From Deltaproteobacteria bacterium (lineage in GTDB: Bacteria > Desulfobacterota > BSN033 > UBA1163): a DNA stretch of 46,337 bases. The stretch covers positions 1 to 46,337 of the forward strand of contig JAGVBT010000011.1 of the NCBI GenBank assembly GCA_020059605.1, given 5' to 3'. Below the pieces are notes generated by a model. It was given only the letters and a program-made list of their open reading frames with translations, was not told the DNA's origin and did no database searches. This document shows positions 23,403 through 31,264 of the stretch, one piece after another. Each line of letters starts with the position of its first letter. Position 1 is the first letter of the stretch. A program made the translations under genes and the position numbers.

Positions 23403-24680
23403 TTAGAATCCAAAGTAACGCGGGATCACCAGCGAGATCTCGGGAACCAGGATCAGCACCAGCAAAACGATCGTCTCCACCAGGAGGAACGGGAGCACGG
23501 CAACGCACAAGCTCCAGAAATTCTCCCCTGTGATGGCGGAAACCACCACTAGCGTCCCGCCCACGGGAGGACTCGCCAGCCCCAGGGTCATGTTGAGGCA
23601 TAGCACGATGCCCAAATGAATGGGATCCACGCCCTGGGCCACGCACGGAGGCCCGAGCAGGGGCACGAGAAGGGCCAAGCACATGGGCGGCTCCATAATT
23701 GTTCCCGCGATGACAAACACCAGGTTTACCACGAGAAGGAGGCCCAACCCGGAAAGATCGAATCGATTCACCAAGGAGGCCAGGGCTTGGGGCCATTCCT
23801 GCAGGGCACCGATCCACGCGGCGCAGGCCGCCGCAGCCATGATGATGAAGATGCTTCCGCTCAAAATGGCCGTGCGCTTCAAACTAAGGACAACGATCCG
23901 GACATTCAATCCACCGTAAAACATCCCTGCCGCGATGGAGGCCACAACGGCCAGAGCAGCCGCCTCAGTGGGCGTGACCACGCCTACGACGATCCCCCCA
24001 ACAATGATCACAGGCAACATCAGGGCGGGCACCGCACGGAACAACGTGGGGAAGAAAGGCGGAATGGTCTCGTGTCTTCCGCCGGGATGATGATGACGGC
24101 GGGCGAAGAACCAGTTGGCGATCATGAGGGACACCCCAAGAAGAAAACCAGGTAGGATCCCTGCAGCCAGAAGCCCGCCGATGGACACCTGCATGAGGGC
24201 GCCGTAGAAGATCAGAATGATGCTCGGAGGGATAATGGGTCCGATCATGGCGCCCGCCACGGTTAAGGCCGCAGCGTACGACCTGGGATATCCCTTCTGC
24301 AGCATGGCCGGGACCAGGGTGTTGCTCAAGGCCGCTGCATCCGCGGTGGCCGAGCCGGAGATGCCTGCGAAGAACACGCTGGTTAGCACGTTCACGTAGC
24401 CCAAACCGCCTCGAAGCCGACCCACGAGGCTCATGGCAAAATCCACCAGGGCCTTGGTGACCCCGGTTCGATTCATAATGTCCCCGGTGGTGATGAAAAG
24501 ACACATGGCCATGAGGGCAAAGACATCAATTTGAGAGAAGACCCTTTGGGGCAGGACGGCGAGGAAGCGCGTCTTCTCCACGGCCACAAATCCCAGGACG
24601 CTCGATGCCCCGACCACATAAGCCAGGGGTGCCCCCGCAGCCATAAAGAAAACGCCCAGGACAATGATCACCCAAGTCAA
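23403..24680 (-). CDS. dctM: TRAP transporter large permease (DctM-like)
   Basis: A 425-residue membrane protein with about 12 hydrophobic segments. DctM signatures are NVLTSVFFAGISGSATADAA, MIGPIIPPSIILIFYG and HLGIVLCLNMTLGLASPPVG. It is the ion-coupled translocating subunit. The start is TTG 24680 with GAGGAGG upstream. The deacylase gene ends 120 bases before it. Confidence 0.93.
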   Translation of the reverse strand: MTWVIIVLGVFFMAAGAPLAYVVGASSVLGFVAVEKTRFLAVLPQRVFSQIDVFALMAMCLFITTGDIMNRTGVTKALVDFAMSLVGRLRGGLGYVNVLTSVFFAGISGSATADAAALSNTLVPAMLQKGYPRSYAAALTVAGAMIGPIIPPSIILIFYGALMQVSIGGLLAAGILPGFLLGVSLMIANWFFARRHHHPGGRHETIPPFFPTLFRAVPALMLPVIIVGGIVVGVVTPTEAAALAVVASIAAGMFYGGLNVRIVVLSLKRTAILSGSIFIIMAAAACAAWIGALQEWPQALASLVNRFDLSGLGLLLVVNLVFVIAGTIMEPPMCLALLVPLLGPPCVAQGVDPIHLGIVLCLNMTLGLASPPVGGTLVVVSAITGENFWSLCVAVLPFLLVETIVLLVLILVPEISLVIPRYFGF

Positions 24681-24800
24681 GTCGAATTCCTCCTCAAGAC
24701 CGTGGCCGGGTTCCGCGCATCCGTGGTCTCGCAGCCCCCGAATGGGTCAGTGGGGTCTTCAGGTTCCGAGCCGGGGCTGACGTCTTATTCCCGAACGGCC

Positions 24801-26396
24801 TCAGCGAGCGAGCACCACCCCCGGCCTCGCCCCCGTGTGGACGCCATCGCGCACCACAAACTCGCCCCGGACCAGCACGTGGGGAATGCCTTCCGGGTAC
24901 TGATGCGGCGAGACGTACGTGGCCTTGTCGGCCACACGCGTTGGATCGAAGAGCGTCAGGTCCGCCCAACGCCCTTTTCTCACCAGGCCGCGATCCCGGA
25001 GGCCCAGCTTTCGGGCCGGGAAGCCAGTCATCTTCCAGACCGCCTCCTCCAGGGAAATCACCTTCTCCTCCCGGACATAGTGCCCCAGGATCCGGGGGAA
25101 GGTCCCATAGTTGCGGGGATGGGGGAGGCCTTGTGACATGGAACCCGACACGGCGTAGCCCATGCCGTCGGTGCCGATCATTATGGCCGGATGGCGAAGT
25201 TCCCTCAGCCGATTCTCCTCGGACATCATGAAGGTGACCATTGTAGCGCGCAGTCCGGTTTCCAGGATCGCGTCAAAGATCCACTCGTGCGGGGTTTTCC
25301 CTTTCTCCTGGGCCAGTTCCGCCACGTAGCGGCCTTGATATTCAGCCTTGCCCGGCGCAAAGCTGATGAGCACCCGGTCCCACTCCATGTCCTTAGCAAA
25401 CCCCTCCGACTGCATGGACACGGTCATCTGTTCCCGAACCCTGGGATCTGCCAACCGCTTTGAGACCGCCTCTTTCCCTCCCTCGTGGGCCCATTGGGGG
25501 AGAAGGGCCGAGAGGGCCGTGCTTCCAGCCAAGTACGGGTAAAGGTCGGCGGTCACGTCCAACCCCTCGGCCCTGGCCTCATCGATGAGGGTCAACGCCC
25601 GGTCCACCGTGTCCCAGTTCTTGCGCCCTGCCACCTTGAAGTGGCTGATCTGCACTGCGGCACCCGACTCCCTGCCGATTTGAATCGCTTCAGAGATGGC
25701 CGTCAGGAGGGTATCCGCCTCTCCCCGGATGTGGCTGAAGTAGATCCCTCCACGATCTCCCACGGGTTGGGCGATGGCGGCGATCTCCTCGGCATGGGTG
25801 AAAGACCCTGGCGGATAGATCAGGCCGGTGCTGAGGCCAAAGGCCCCCTCCTCCATGGCCTGGGCCACCGCTGCGGTCATTCGGGCACGCTGCTCCGGGT
25901 TTGCCGGTCCGGGGCCAAAACGCATGACCCCGGCCCGCACCGTTCCCTGCCCCACCAAGGGGACGATGTTCAGGGAGGTGCCGACTCTGGAGAGATCCTC
26001 AAGGTATGTCTTGAAGCTGGTCCAGCGCTCCCACGGCAACGGTTCTCCGGCTCGGCCCATGGACGCGTCCATCTGTCGGATCACCTGATCCCGGGTTTCT
26101 TTCAGGAGGGGCGCCGGGGAGTTGCCGCACTGACCCACCACGGCCGTGGTGATCCCCTGGTGCACGAGGCTCTCGGCCGAGGGCCACACAGGGAGCGAGA
26201 AGTCCGCATGGGAATGCATGTCGATGAAGCCGGGGGTCACCACCAGGCCTGTGGCGTCCATGACCGTCGCCGCCTCAGCGCCCGGCAGGAGGCCCACTTC
26301 GGCAATGCGCCCGCCCTCGATGGCCACATCCGCCCGAAACCCCGCCGTCCCGGACCCATCGACCACCAACCCACTTCTAATCAGGATATCGAACAC
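24801..26396 (-). CDS. N-acyl-D-amino-acid deacylase (D-aminoacylase), intact
   Basis: A 531-residue amidohydrolase that frees amino acids from N-acyl-D-amino acids. An N-terminal beta domain is followed by the zinc-binding HxH in TPGFIDMHSHADFSL (about residue 60), the conserved Cys region VVGQCGNSPAPL, FSHIRGEAD, ISHFKVAGRKNWD and the late Asp in IMIGTDGMGY. The length is standard. The start is GTG 26396. It is the first gene of the GC-rich block, 42 bases after the GntR gene, and is the intact counterpart of the remnant at 19344-20012, although clearly diverged from it. Confidence 0.9.
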   Translation of the reverse strand: MFDILIRSGLVVDGSGTAGFRADVAIEGGRIAEVGLLPGAEAATVMDATGLVVTPGFIDMHSHADFSLPVWPSAESLVHQGITTAVVGQCGNSPAPLLKETRDQVIRQMDASMGRAGEPLPWERWTSFKTYLEDLSRVGTSLNIVPLVGQGTVRAGVMRFGPGPANPEQRARMTAAVAQAMEEGAFGLSTGLIYPPGSFTHAEEIAAIAQPVGDRGGIYFSHIRGEADTLLTAISEAIQIGRESGAAVQISHFKVAGRKNWDTVDRALTLIDEARAEGLDVTADLYPYLAGSTALSALLPQWAHEGGKEAVSKRLADPRVREQMTVSMQSEGFAKDMEWDRVLISFAPGKAEYQGRYVAELAQEKGKTPHEWIFDAILETGLRATMVTFMMSEENRLRELRHPAIMIGTDGMGYAVSGSMSQGLPHPRNYGTFPRILGHYVREEKVISLEEAVWKMTGFPARKLGLRDRGLVRKGRWADLTLFDPTRVADKATYVSPHQYPEGIPHVLVRGEFVVRDGVHTGARPGVVLAR

Positions 26397-26438
26397 GTCA
26401 CACCTACATTCTATCTTCTTCCAATCAGATTGAGAGAA

Positions 26439-27116
26439 TCAGAGAAATAGTCCCGGCGTTTCTCTATGTTTTTTTCCCAAATCCTGAATCGCCGATTCCC
26501 AATGGGCACGGATCAAGTTTTTTCCAAGGGGAATATCTCCTGTCATTAGGGCTTCTAATATCTTCTTATGTTCTTCAACGGATAGTTTAATTCTTTCAAT
26601 GTTCTTCAAGCAAAGGAATCTAAACATTTGGAAAAGGGGGTCGAGATCTTTGATCATCCGGAGAAGCCATCGACTATGAGATAACCTTATTAAATTTTCG
26701 TGGAATTGTCGATCCATTTCTGGATAATTTGCCACACCTTCAGGAGATTCAATCGAATGAATATCTGGAATTGATTTCTGGAGAGTTTGAAAAGTGTTGT
26801 TATCTATAAAAAATTCTTTTCCCATTTCCAAAGATAGTGATTCCAAGGTCATTCTGATTTTTAAAATCTCTATAACATCCCGGAACTGTAAATGAACCTT
26901 AAAGGCTCCCTTATTGGGTTGGATAACAACAATCCCTTCTTTTTCTAATAGGTTTAGGGCCATTTTAACCGGGGTCCGACTTACACCAATTTCCTTTGCA
27001 AGTCTATCCTCATACAGGTGGGTCCCGGGAGGTACATCGGGCCGTATGAGATAATTCTTAATGATTTCATACACCCGATTCTGTAAATTTCTTTCAATAT
27101 TTAGTTTTTCAATCAT
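26439..27116 (-). CDS. GntR-family regulator, FadR type with FCD domain
   Basis: A 225-residue regulator with an N-terminal winged helix (YEIIKNYLIRPDVPPGTHLYE, then LAKEIGVSRTPVKMALNLLEKEGIV) and an all-helical FCD domain with the metal/ligand His pattern (DRQFHENLIRLSHSRWL, SVEEHKKILEALMTGD). It is first in the run toward the deacylase and TRAP genes and probably controls them. A near-perfect palindrome lies 24-47 bases upstream. Its lower GC shows that it belongs to the native flank, not the imported block. No clear ribosome binding site is seen. Confidence 0.9.
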   Translation of the reverse strand: MIEKLNIERNLQNRVYEIIKNYLIRPDVPPGTHLYEDRLAKEIGVSRTPVKMALNLLEKEGIVVIQPNKGAFKVHLQFRDVIEILKIRMTLESLSLEMGKEFFIDNNTFQTLQKSIPDIHSIESPEGVANYPEMDRQFHENLIRLSHSRWLLRMIKDLDPLFQMFRFLCLKNIERIKLSVEEHKKILEALMTGDIPLGKNLIRAHWESAIQDLGKKHRETPGLFL

Positions 27117-27139
27117 GAGAGCTATTTTATTTTTATTAA

Positions 27140-27163
27140 TTTGTATTTGAATTCAAACACAAA
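27140..27163. promoter_or_regulatory. Candidate FCD-GntR operator
   Basis: A 24-bp palindrome, TTTGTATTTGAATTCAAACACAAA, matches its own complement at all but one pair. It lies just upstream of the GntR gene, and a partial copy (AAATTCAAATAAA) follows to 27173. Autoregulation and control of the whole run are likely. The rest of the space to 27366 holds nothing recognised. Confidence 0.6.
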
Positions 27164-27366
27164 TTCAAATAAATGTCAAGCAAATTTTTTAACTTGGCCC
27201 CGAATTTGTTGCAGAGCAAAGGTTTAAGGGGGTCTATTCCAGGTAGTGAGTCATTTGGAAGAGGTTGAGAGTATTGAGGTGATTAAAGACGGCTTGTGTG
27301 GGCATTAAAACTTTGTAAGGAGAGGCCCGGGACCATAATCAGGAGGATTTAGAGTCTGAGGAGAGT

Positions 27367-27798
27367 TTACCTTTTTGGCATGTAAGCCGGTGGGACCGTG
27401 CCACCCCATTGCCACGAAATGGAGCCGTCACCGTTTTGATTGCCACTGAGAACCAGGGTTCGGCCATCTACCTCTGCACCAATGTCCCAAAGAGTAGCCT
27501 CTATTGTTCTGGTTGCCTGATCTATTCTGGCATCGCTGATTCTCATACTATTCAGTCCAACTCCCAGGCTTGTCTGGATGGCTGCCATATCCGGGCAATT
27601 AGGCCACACAGCAGCTCCTGCCTCTTGTTGATAAAGGCCCACTGATTTTGCAAGATGGCCGATGGCATTGACCACTTCGGTCATTCTTGCCTTGGTTGTA
27701 TGCGAGCGATACATTGGGATCGCGATGGCGGCGAGGATTCCGATAATGGCCACCACAATCAACAATTCAATGAGTGTGAATCCTTTTTGCTCTCTCAT
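27367..27798 (-). CDS. Type IV pilin (PilA-like prepilin)
   Basis: A 143-residue prepilin. A short basic leader MREQKG is followed by [24 protein letters not shown], with the Gly/Phe cleavage site and the Glu at mature position 5 needed for assembly. The globular part has only one Cys (WPNCPD), so the usual disulfide D-loop is absent. It is probably a major or minor pilin; assembly genes are not in the window. ATG 27798 is chosen because prepilin leaders are short; a longer upstream frame is not used. A sigma-54-type promoter lies about 58-76 bases upstream. Confidence 0.92.
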   Translation of the reverse strand: MREQKGFTLIELLIVVAIIGILAAIAIPMYRSHTTKARMTEVVNAIGHLAKSVGLYQQEAGAAVWPNCPDMAAIQTSLGVGLNSMRISDARIDQATRTIEATLWDIGAEVDGRTLVLSGNQNGDGSISWQWGGTVPPAYMPKR

Positions 27799-27855
27799 CA
27801 CGATTCTCTCTCCCTCACGAAGGGAAAGGCTTTCTTCACAGAAGACGATATATTT

Positions 27856-27874
27856 CCAGCATAATTTATGCCAA
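27856..27874 (-). promoter_or_regulatory. Sigma-54 (-24/-12) promoter of the pilin gene
   Basis: On the minus strand the sequence TTGGCATAAATTATGCTGG has GG and GC elements 12 bases apart, as in TTGGCAC-N5-TTGC promoters. Predicted transcription starts near 27847, giving a leader of about 50 bases before the ATG. Pilin genes are often sigma-54 dependent (established for several proteobacteria). Confidence 0.65.
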
Positions 27875-28017
27875 TTTTTTGGGATAAAAATGTATCTTTT
27901 TGAAATTATTAATATTTTAAAAATTAATTTTCCAAGCAGGTGGTGTGGAAGGGATGACAGAATGTCATAGTAAGGCAAATAATGGCTTTCTTATCAGGGA
28001 GGATTGAATAAAGAAGA

Positions 28018-28167
28018 TTATGGGTAATGTGCGGGTCTTTCAGAGACCGGGGGTCCGTTTTTCCCGTAGGCTAATGCCATCTTTCCAAAAACGAAGGTTA
28101 ATCCGACCAATCCTAACCCCATAACAAATGTTAAAGTTACCATGGCTGTGAATAATAATTTCATCAT
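28018..28167 (-). CDS. 49-residue single-span membrane protein
   Basis: A short frame with GAGGAA just before ATGATG encodes MMKLLFTAMVTLTFVMGLGL and on to FGKMALAYG, then a Pro-rich tail PPVSERPAHYP. It has one hydrophobic span of about 25 residues and a short soluble tail. I recognise no family. It lies upstream of the pilin gene on the same strand, 219 bases away, and has its own ribosome binding site. Coding character (ribosome binding site, amino-acid make-up, clean stop) supports a real small protein. Confidence 0.5.
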   Translation of the reverse strand: MMKLLFTAMVTLTFVMGLGLVGLTFVFGKMALAYGKNGPPVSERPAHYP

Positions 28168-28393
28168 TTCCTCATCGTTTGTTGCCCCGGTGAGTTGGAG
28201 CTTTTTTTAACGATATTTTCAGCAATTTCAATGCCAAACAGGGTTAAATAAAATAACTTGTTGATATTATTGAAAAGTTAGGCTTCTATCGTTAGAGACA
28301 AGTGCCCTTATTTTGAATCGTTGACTAATCTTTTCGATCGCAAGCACCTCCGCCTCCGTCCCCCCAAAATGTTTCAGTCCAGCGGGCAGGTTC

Positions 28394-28422
28394 TTGACAA
28401 ATATAAAGAAGCTGGTTAAAAT
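28394..28422 (+). promoter_or_regulatory. Strong sigma-70 promoter of the csoR gene
   Basis: TTGACA (28394-28399) and TAAAAT (28417-28422) are separated by exactly 17 bases, which is close to consensus. Transcription would start near 28429, inside the predicted CsoR operator. Confidence 0.8.
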
Positions 28423-28428
28423 GTCCTT

Positions 28429-28445
28429 ATACGGTAGGGGGGTAT
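28429..28445. promoter_or_regulatory. Candidate CsoR operator overlapping start site and RBS
   Basis: ATACGGTAGGGGGGTAT has ATAC/GTAT ends around a G tract, the general form of operators bound by the CsoR/RcnR family. It covers the predicted transcription start, and its G tract doubles as the ribosome binding site for ATG 28449. Apo-repressor would block both steps. Confidence 0.65.
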
Positions 28446-28448
28446 GGT

Positions 28449-28730
28449 ATGGAACGGTCGACACAGCAAAAAGAGATTCTGGCAAGGCTGAAGAGGATCG
28501 AAGGGCAGATACGGGGGCTCCAGAGGATGGTGGAAGGGAAGGCGGCCTGCCAGGACATCCTGATGCAGAGTGCGGCGGCTACCGCGGCCATCAAAAAGGT
28601 CGGGACGATCATTCTCCAGGCCCATTTGGAGGATTGCCTGGAGAAGAGCCAAAGGGAGTCCGGGATGAAACGGGGCGAATCGCTCCAGGAATTTAAAGAA
28701 GTTATCGCAAGGTATATGGATTGGGCGTAG
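28449..28730 (+). CDS. csoR: CsoR-family copper-sensing repressor
   Basis: A 93-residue all-helical repressor. It keeps the family core (LARLKRIEGQIRGLQRMVEG) and the metal ligands Cys34, His59 and Cys63; the 25 and 4 residue spacings equal those of the Cu(I)-binding C-H-C set of CsoR and differ from FrmR and CstR. Metal binding would release DNA. It is the first gene of a likely operon with the iron-sulfur protein and the cytochrome b/HMA fusion; 71 bases separate it from the next start. Confidence 0.88.
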   Translation: MERSTQQKEILARLKRIEGQIRGLQRMVEGKAACQDILMQSAAATAAIKKVGTIILQAHLEDCLEKSQRESGMKRGESLQEFKEVIARYMDWA

Positions 28731-28801
28731 TCCGATTGCGGATTGCGGAGTTCGGGTTGCGGAATAGAAACATTATCCCAGAAACATGCTGGAGAATCCT
28801 A

Positions 28802-29794
28802 ATGAATGAGAAAAAGGGATTAACAAGAAGGGGTTTTCTGAAGAAAGGAGCCATGGTGACGGCCATTGGCGCAGTCTGCACTACGGGAATGGTTGAGACG
28901 GCTTCGGCGAAATCCGGGACCTATGCGACCCTGATCGACCTGACCAAATGCGATGGATGTGGAAACGAACCCATCCCCAAATGTGTGGAGGCGTGTCGGA
29001 AAGAGAATGAAAAGAAGTTTCCCGACCCCAAAGAACCAATTAAGGACCTCTGGCCGCAGAAGGGCCATGACGACTGGTCGAAGAAGAGGGATGTGGTCAA
29101 TCAGCTTACCCCCTATAACTGGACGACCATTCAGAAGGTTGATGTGGACGGGGAAGAGTTCCACATTCCCAGGCGTTGTATGCACTGCGACAACCCGCCC
29201 TGCGCCAACCTCTGTCCTTTCGGCGCTCTGAATAAGTACAGCGACGGTTCTGTTGTGATCAATCACGACCTCTGTATGGGAGGGGCCAAGTGCAAAGCGG
29301 TCTGCCCGTGGCATATCCCCCAGAGGCAGAGCGGCGTGGGGCTCTATCTGAAACTTCAACCTTTACCTGCCGGCGGCGGTGTGATGTACAAATGCGATCT
29401 CTGCCGTGATCGCATCAAAAAAGGCCAGGTTCCTGCCTGCGTGGAGGCCTGTGAAAAGAGGCTGGGAGGCAAGAAACCTCTTCACTTTGGAAGAAGAGAG
29501 GAGATGGTAAAAAATGCTCATGAGAGGGCCAGGGAGATCGGAGGCTTCATCTACGGGGAAGAAGAGAATGGCGGAACCGCCACCCTTTATGTGAGTCGCA
29601 TCCCCTTTGAGAGGATCGATTCCAAATTGAAAGAGACCAAATCGAATCTGCTCATGGGTAAGGTCCTGAACCCGCTCCGGGAGGTCAACGGGTGGGCAAA
29701 AGGATTTCTCATCGGCCCCCTCCTGAGCGCTCTGGGCGCCATCGGTCTTGCCATCTATCACAGGAGGGAAGGGAAGAAAAAGGAGAAGGAATGA
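28802..29794 (+). CDS. Tat-exported 4x[4Fe-4S] electron-transfer protein (HybA/FdnH-like)
   Basis: A 330-residue protein. A twin-arginine signal (LTRRGFLKKG at residues 8-17, hydrophobic core, ETASA) is followed by four cluster motifs: CDGCGNEPIPKCVEAC, CMHCDNPPCANLCP, CMGGAKCKAVCP and CDLCRDRIKKGQVPACVEAC. A C-terminal membrane anchor (GPLLSALGAIGLAIY) ends in a basic tail. It would pass electrons between a periplasmic donor and the membrane cytochrome. GGAG lies 8 bases before ATG 28802. No molybdenum or nickel catalytic subunit is nearby. Its stop overlaps the next start by 4 bases, so the two are coupled. Confidence 0.9.
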   Translation: MNEKKGLTRRGFLKKGAMVTAIGAVCTTGMVETASAKSGTYATLIDLTKCDGCGNEPIPKCVEACRKENEKKFPDPKEPIKDLWPQKGHDDWSKKRDVVNQLTPYNWTTIQKVDVDGEEFHIPRRCMHCDNPPCANLCPFGALNKYSDGSVVINHDLCMGGAKCKAVCPWHIPQRQSGVGLYLKLQPLPAGGGVMYKCDLCRDRIKKGQVPACVEACEKRLGGKKPLHFGRREEMVKNAHERAREIGGFIYGEEENGGTATLYVSRIPFERIDSKLKETKSNLLMGKVLNPLREVNGWAKGFLIGPLLSALGAIGLAIYHRREGKKKEKE

Positions 29795-30813
29795 AAGAGA
29801 GGATTATCGAGGATAAAAATATTATCATTCGCCATAGCCCCGTTGAACTCATAGAACACTGGGTTCTGGCTATCTCCGGACTCCTTCTGGTCTTTTCGGG
29901 TTTCGGCGAGCTTCCCATGTATAAAAGGTTCATGGTGACTCAGATCCCAGGCCTGGGATGGGCAGGAGACTTCTTTATTAATTTGAAGATCCATTACCTG
30001 GCAGGGATCGTTTTTGTCTCTGTCATGGTTTTCCATGCCTTTTATCATGGATGGCTTCGGCATCAGGGTCTTCTGCCGAAAAAAGGTGATCTGAAAGCCT
30101 CCATCAAGACCATTTTGGCCATGTTTGGGTTTGGCCAAGAGCCAAAATCGCATAAGTACCTCCCGGAACAGAGATTGGCCTATGCCTATCTGGGAGGGGT
30201 GGGATTGATTCTGGTTTTGACAGGCGTGGTGAAGGTCCTTAAAAATTTACCCGGTGTCCACCTCTCTCCGGCTTTGATTACTTCGATGACCTTGACCCAT
30301 ACATTTGCAACGATCTTCTTTCTTTTAGGTGTCTTGGCCCACCTGGCTGCGTTAATCTTCAAGGTTAACCGTCCACTGGTGAAGTCCGTTTTCACGGGAG
30401 AAGTGAACCTGGATTACATCCGGGACCGTCACACGCACTGGTATGAGGAGCTTGTCAAGCATCGGGTCGGGGATAAGGCCGAGGTTAAAGTTGAGGAAGA
30501 GGGAAGAGGAGAGGAGGGGGTGAAGGAAGGAGTTCAGGTTGAGGCTGAGGTCAAGGAGACAACCGGGGAGACTGGCGAGGAAAGAAAGGAGGGAAGTCAA
30601 GTGGCCACGATTTTAAAAATCAAAGGGATGAGCTGTCAGCATTGTGTGATGTCAATCACAAAGGCGCTGAATCAGCTGGAGGGGATTCAGAATGTTCAGG
30701 TGGACCTTGCCAAAGGAGAAGTTCGGTTTGATAATAGTAGGGGAGTGGCTTCAGACCAGATCGAGAAGGCCATCGTTGATGCAGGATATGAGGTCCTCTC
30801 AGATTCCAAATGA
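29791..30813 (+). CDS. Cytochrome b561-type membrane subunit fused to a heavy-metal-associated (HMA) domain
   Basis: A 340-residue fusion. Residues about 10-215 are a formate-dehydrogenase-gamma-like diheme cytochrome b with four membrane spans and His residues in VELIEHWVLA, KIHYLAG, VFHAFYHGW and LTHTFATIF. A Glu/Lys-rich linker (about 230-270) follows. Residues about 272-340 are an HMA domain with GMSCQHCVMSITKAL, the CxxC that binds Cu(I) or other soft metals. Such domains are normal on copper ATPases and chaperones, not on quinone cytochromes. It overlaps the iron-sulfur gene start-to-stop (ATGA) and follows csoR, so copper is the likely metal. Confidence 0.88.
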   Translation: MKERIIEDKNIIIRHSPVELIEHWVLAISGLLLVFSGFGELPMYKRFMVTQIPGLGWAGDFFINLKIHYLAGIVFVSVMVFHAFYHGWLRHQGLLPKKGDLKASIKTILAMFGFGQEPKSHKYLPEQRLAYAYLGGVGLILVLTGVVKVLKNLPGVHLSPALITSMTLTHTFATIFFLLGVLAHLAALIFKVNRPLVKSVFTGEVNLDYIRDRHTHWYEELVKHRVGDKAEVKVEEEGRGEEGVKEGVQVEAEVKETTGETGEERKEGSQVATILKIKGMSCQHCVMSITKALNQLEGIQNVQVDLAKGEVRFDNSRGVASDQIEKAIVDAGYEVLSDSK

Positions 30814-30938
30814 CAAATTCCAAATCCCAAATAAGCTCCAAATTCCAATTTTCAAATTACCGAAATGGTTTTGTTTAGGATTTTGGATTTAGGTAATTGG
30901 GATTTGTTTGAATTTTGGTGCTTGGGATTTGGTGCTTA
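30812..30938. repeat. Intergenic imperfect palindrome, AATTCCAAATCCC type (copy 1)
   Basis: Two AT-rich arms face each other: ACAAATTCCAAATCCC and following, and a right arm ending in CTTGGGATTTGGTGC. Together they can fold into one long imperfect hairpin. The same kind of element with similar arms occurs at 38439-38584 and 43115-43262. None of the three encodes a protein. Confidence 0.7.
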
Positions 30939-30993
30939 CCATCTTTCTATGCTCTATGCGCCATGCACTATGCTATTAAAAAAGGAGAAAACC

Positions 30994-31194
30994 ATGCCGA
31001 TCTATGAGTATCGTTGTCGAAAGTGCGGAGAAGTCTTCGAAAGGTTTATGAAGGTCGATGAAGGCGGGGAGCATTTGACCTGTCCCTATTGCGGTGAATG
31101 GGAGCCCGAAAGAATCCTTTCCGGTTTTTCAACGTCAAGGGGTTCTGAATCGACCTCTTCCTGCGGGTCATCCGGGTCTGCAGGATTTTCCTGA
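30994..31194 (+). CDS. FmdB-type zinc-ribbon protein
   Basis: A 66-residue protein beginning MPIYEYRCRKCGEVFE, with a second CPYCGE pair; the four Cys form a zinc ribbon. The Ser/Gly-rich tail (STSSCGSSGSAGFS) is typical of this family. The function is unknown; members are proposed regulators. AAAGGAG precedes ATG 30994. Confidence 0.9.
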   Translation: MPIYEYRCRKCGEVFERFMKVDEGGEHLTCPYCGEWEPERILSGFSTSRGSESTSSCGSSGSAGFS

Positions 31195-31264
31195 ACCTAA
31201 GGGCGTTGCCGGTGGTTCACCGGTCATCCCTTCTATTTCACCATTTCCTTCGGAAGGGGAACAC

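Larger units (their letters stand above)
20014..26396. other. GC-rich block carrying a TRAP/deacylase module, probably acquired
   Basis: Base composition changes abruptly at both edges: the genes in this block are clearly richer in G and C than the flanking opine dehydrogenase and GntR genes. The left edge cuts a deacylase remnant and the right edge is the start of an intact deacylase. No integrase, IS element or clear direct repeat marks the ends. Homologous replacement through the deacylase, transfer of an operon, or a chimeric assembly would all give this picture. Confidence 0.65.

Noticed and set aside
22706..24155. Long plus-strand frames across the TRAP genes
   Set aside because: They are antisense shadows of GC-rich dctP and dctM, with no ribosome binding sites or recognisable domains.
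28267..28485. Minus-strand frame with a faint PIN-domain look (EAEVLAIEK, ALVSNDRSL)
   Set aside because: It covers the strong csoR promoter and operator and overlaps csoR itself; the resemblance is too short. At most it is a scrap of an old PIN gene.
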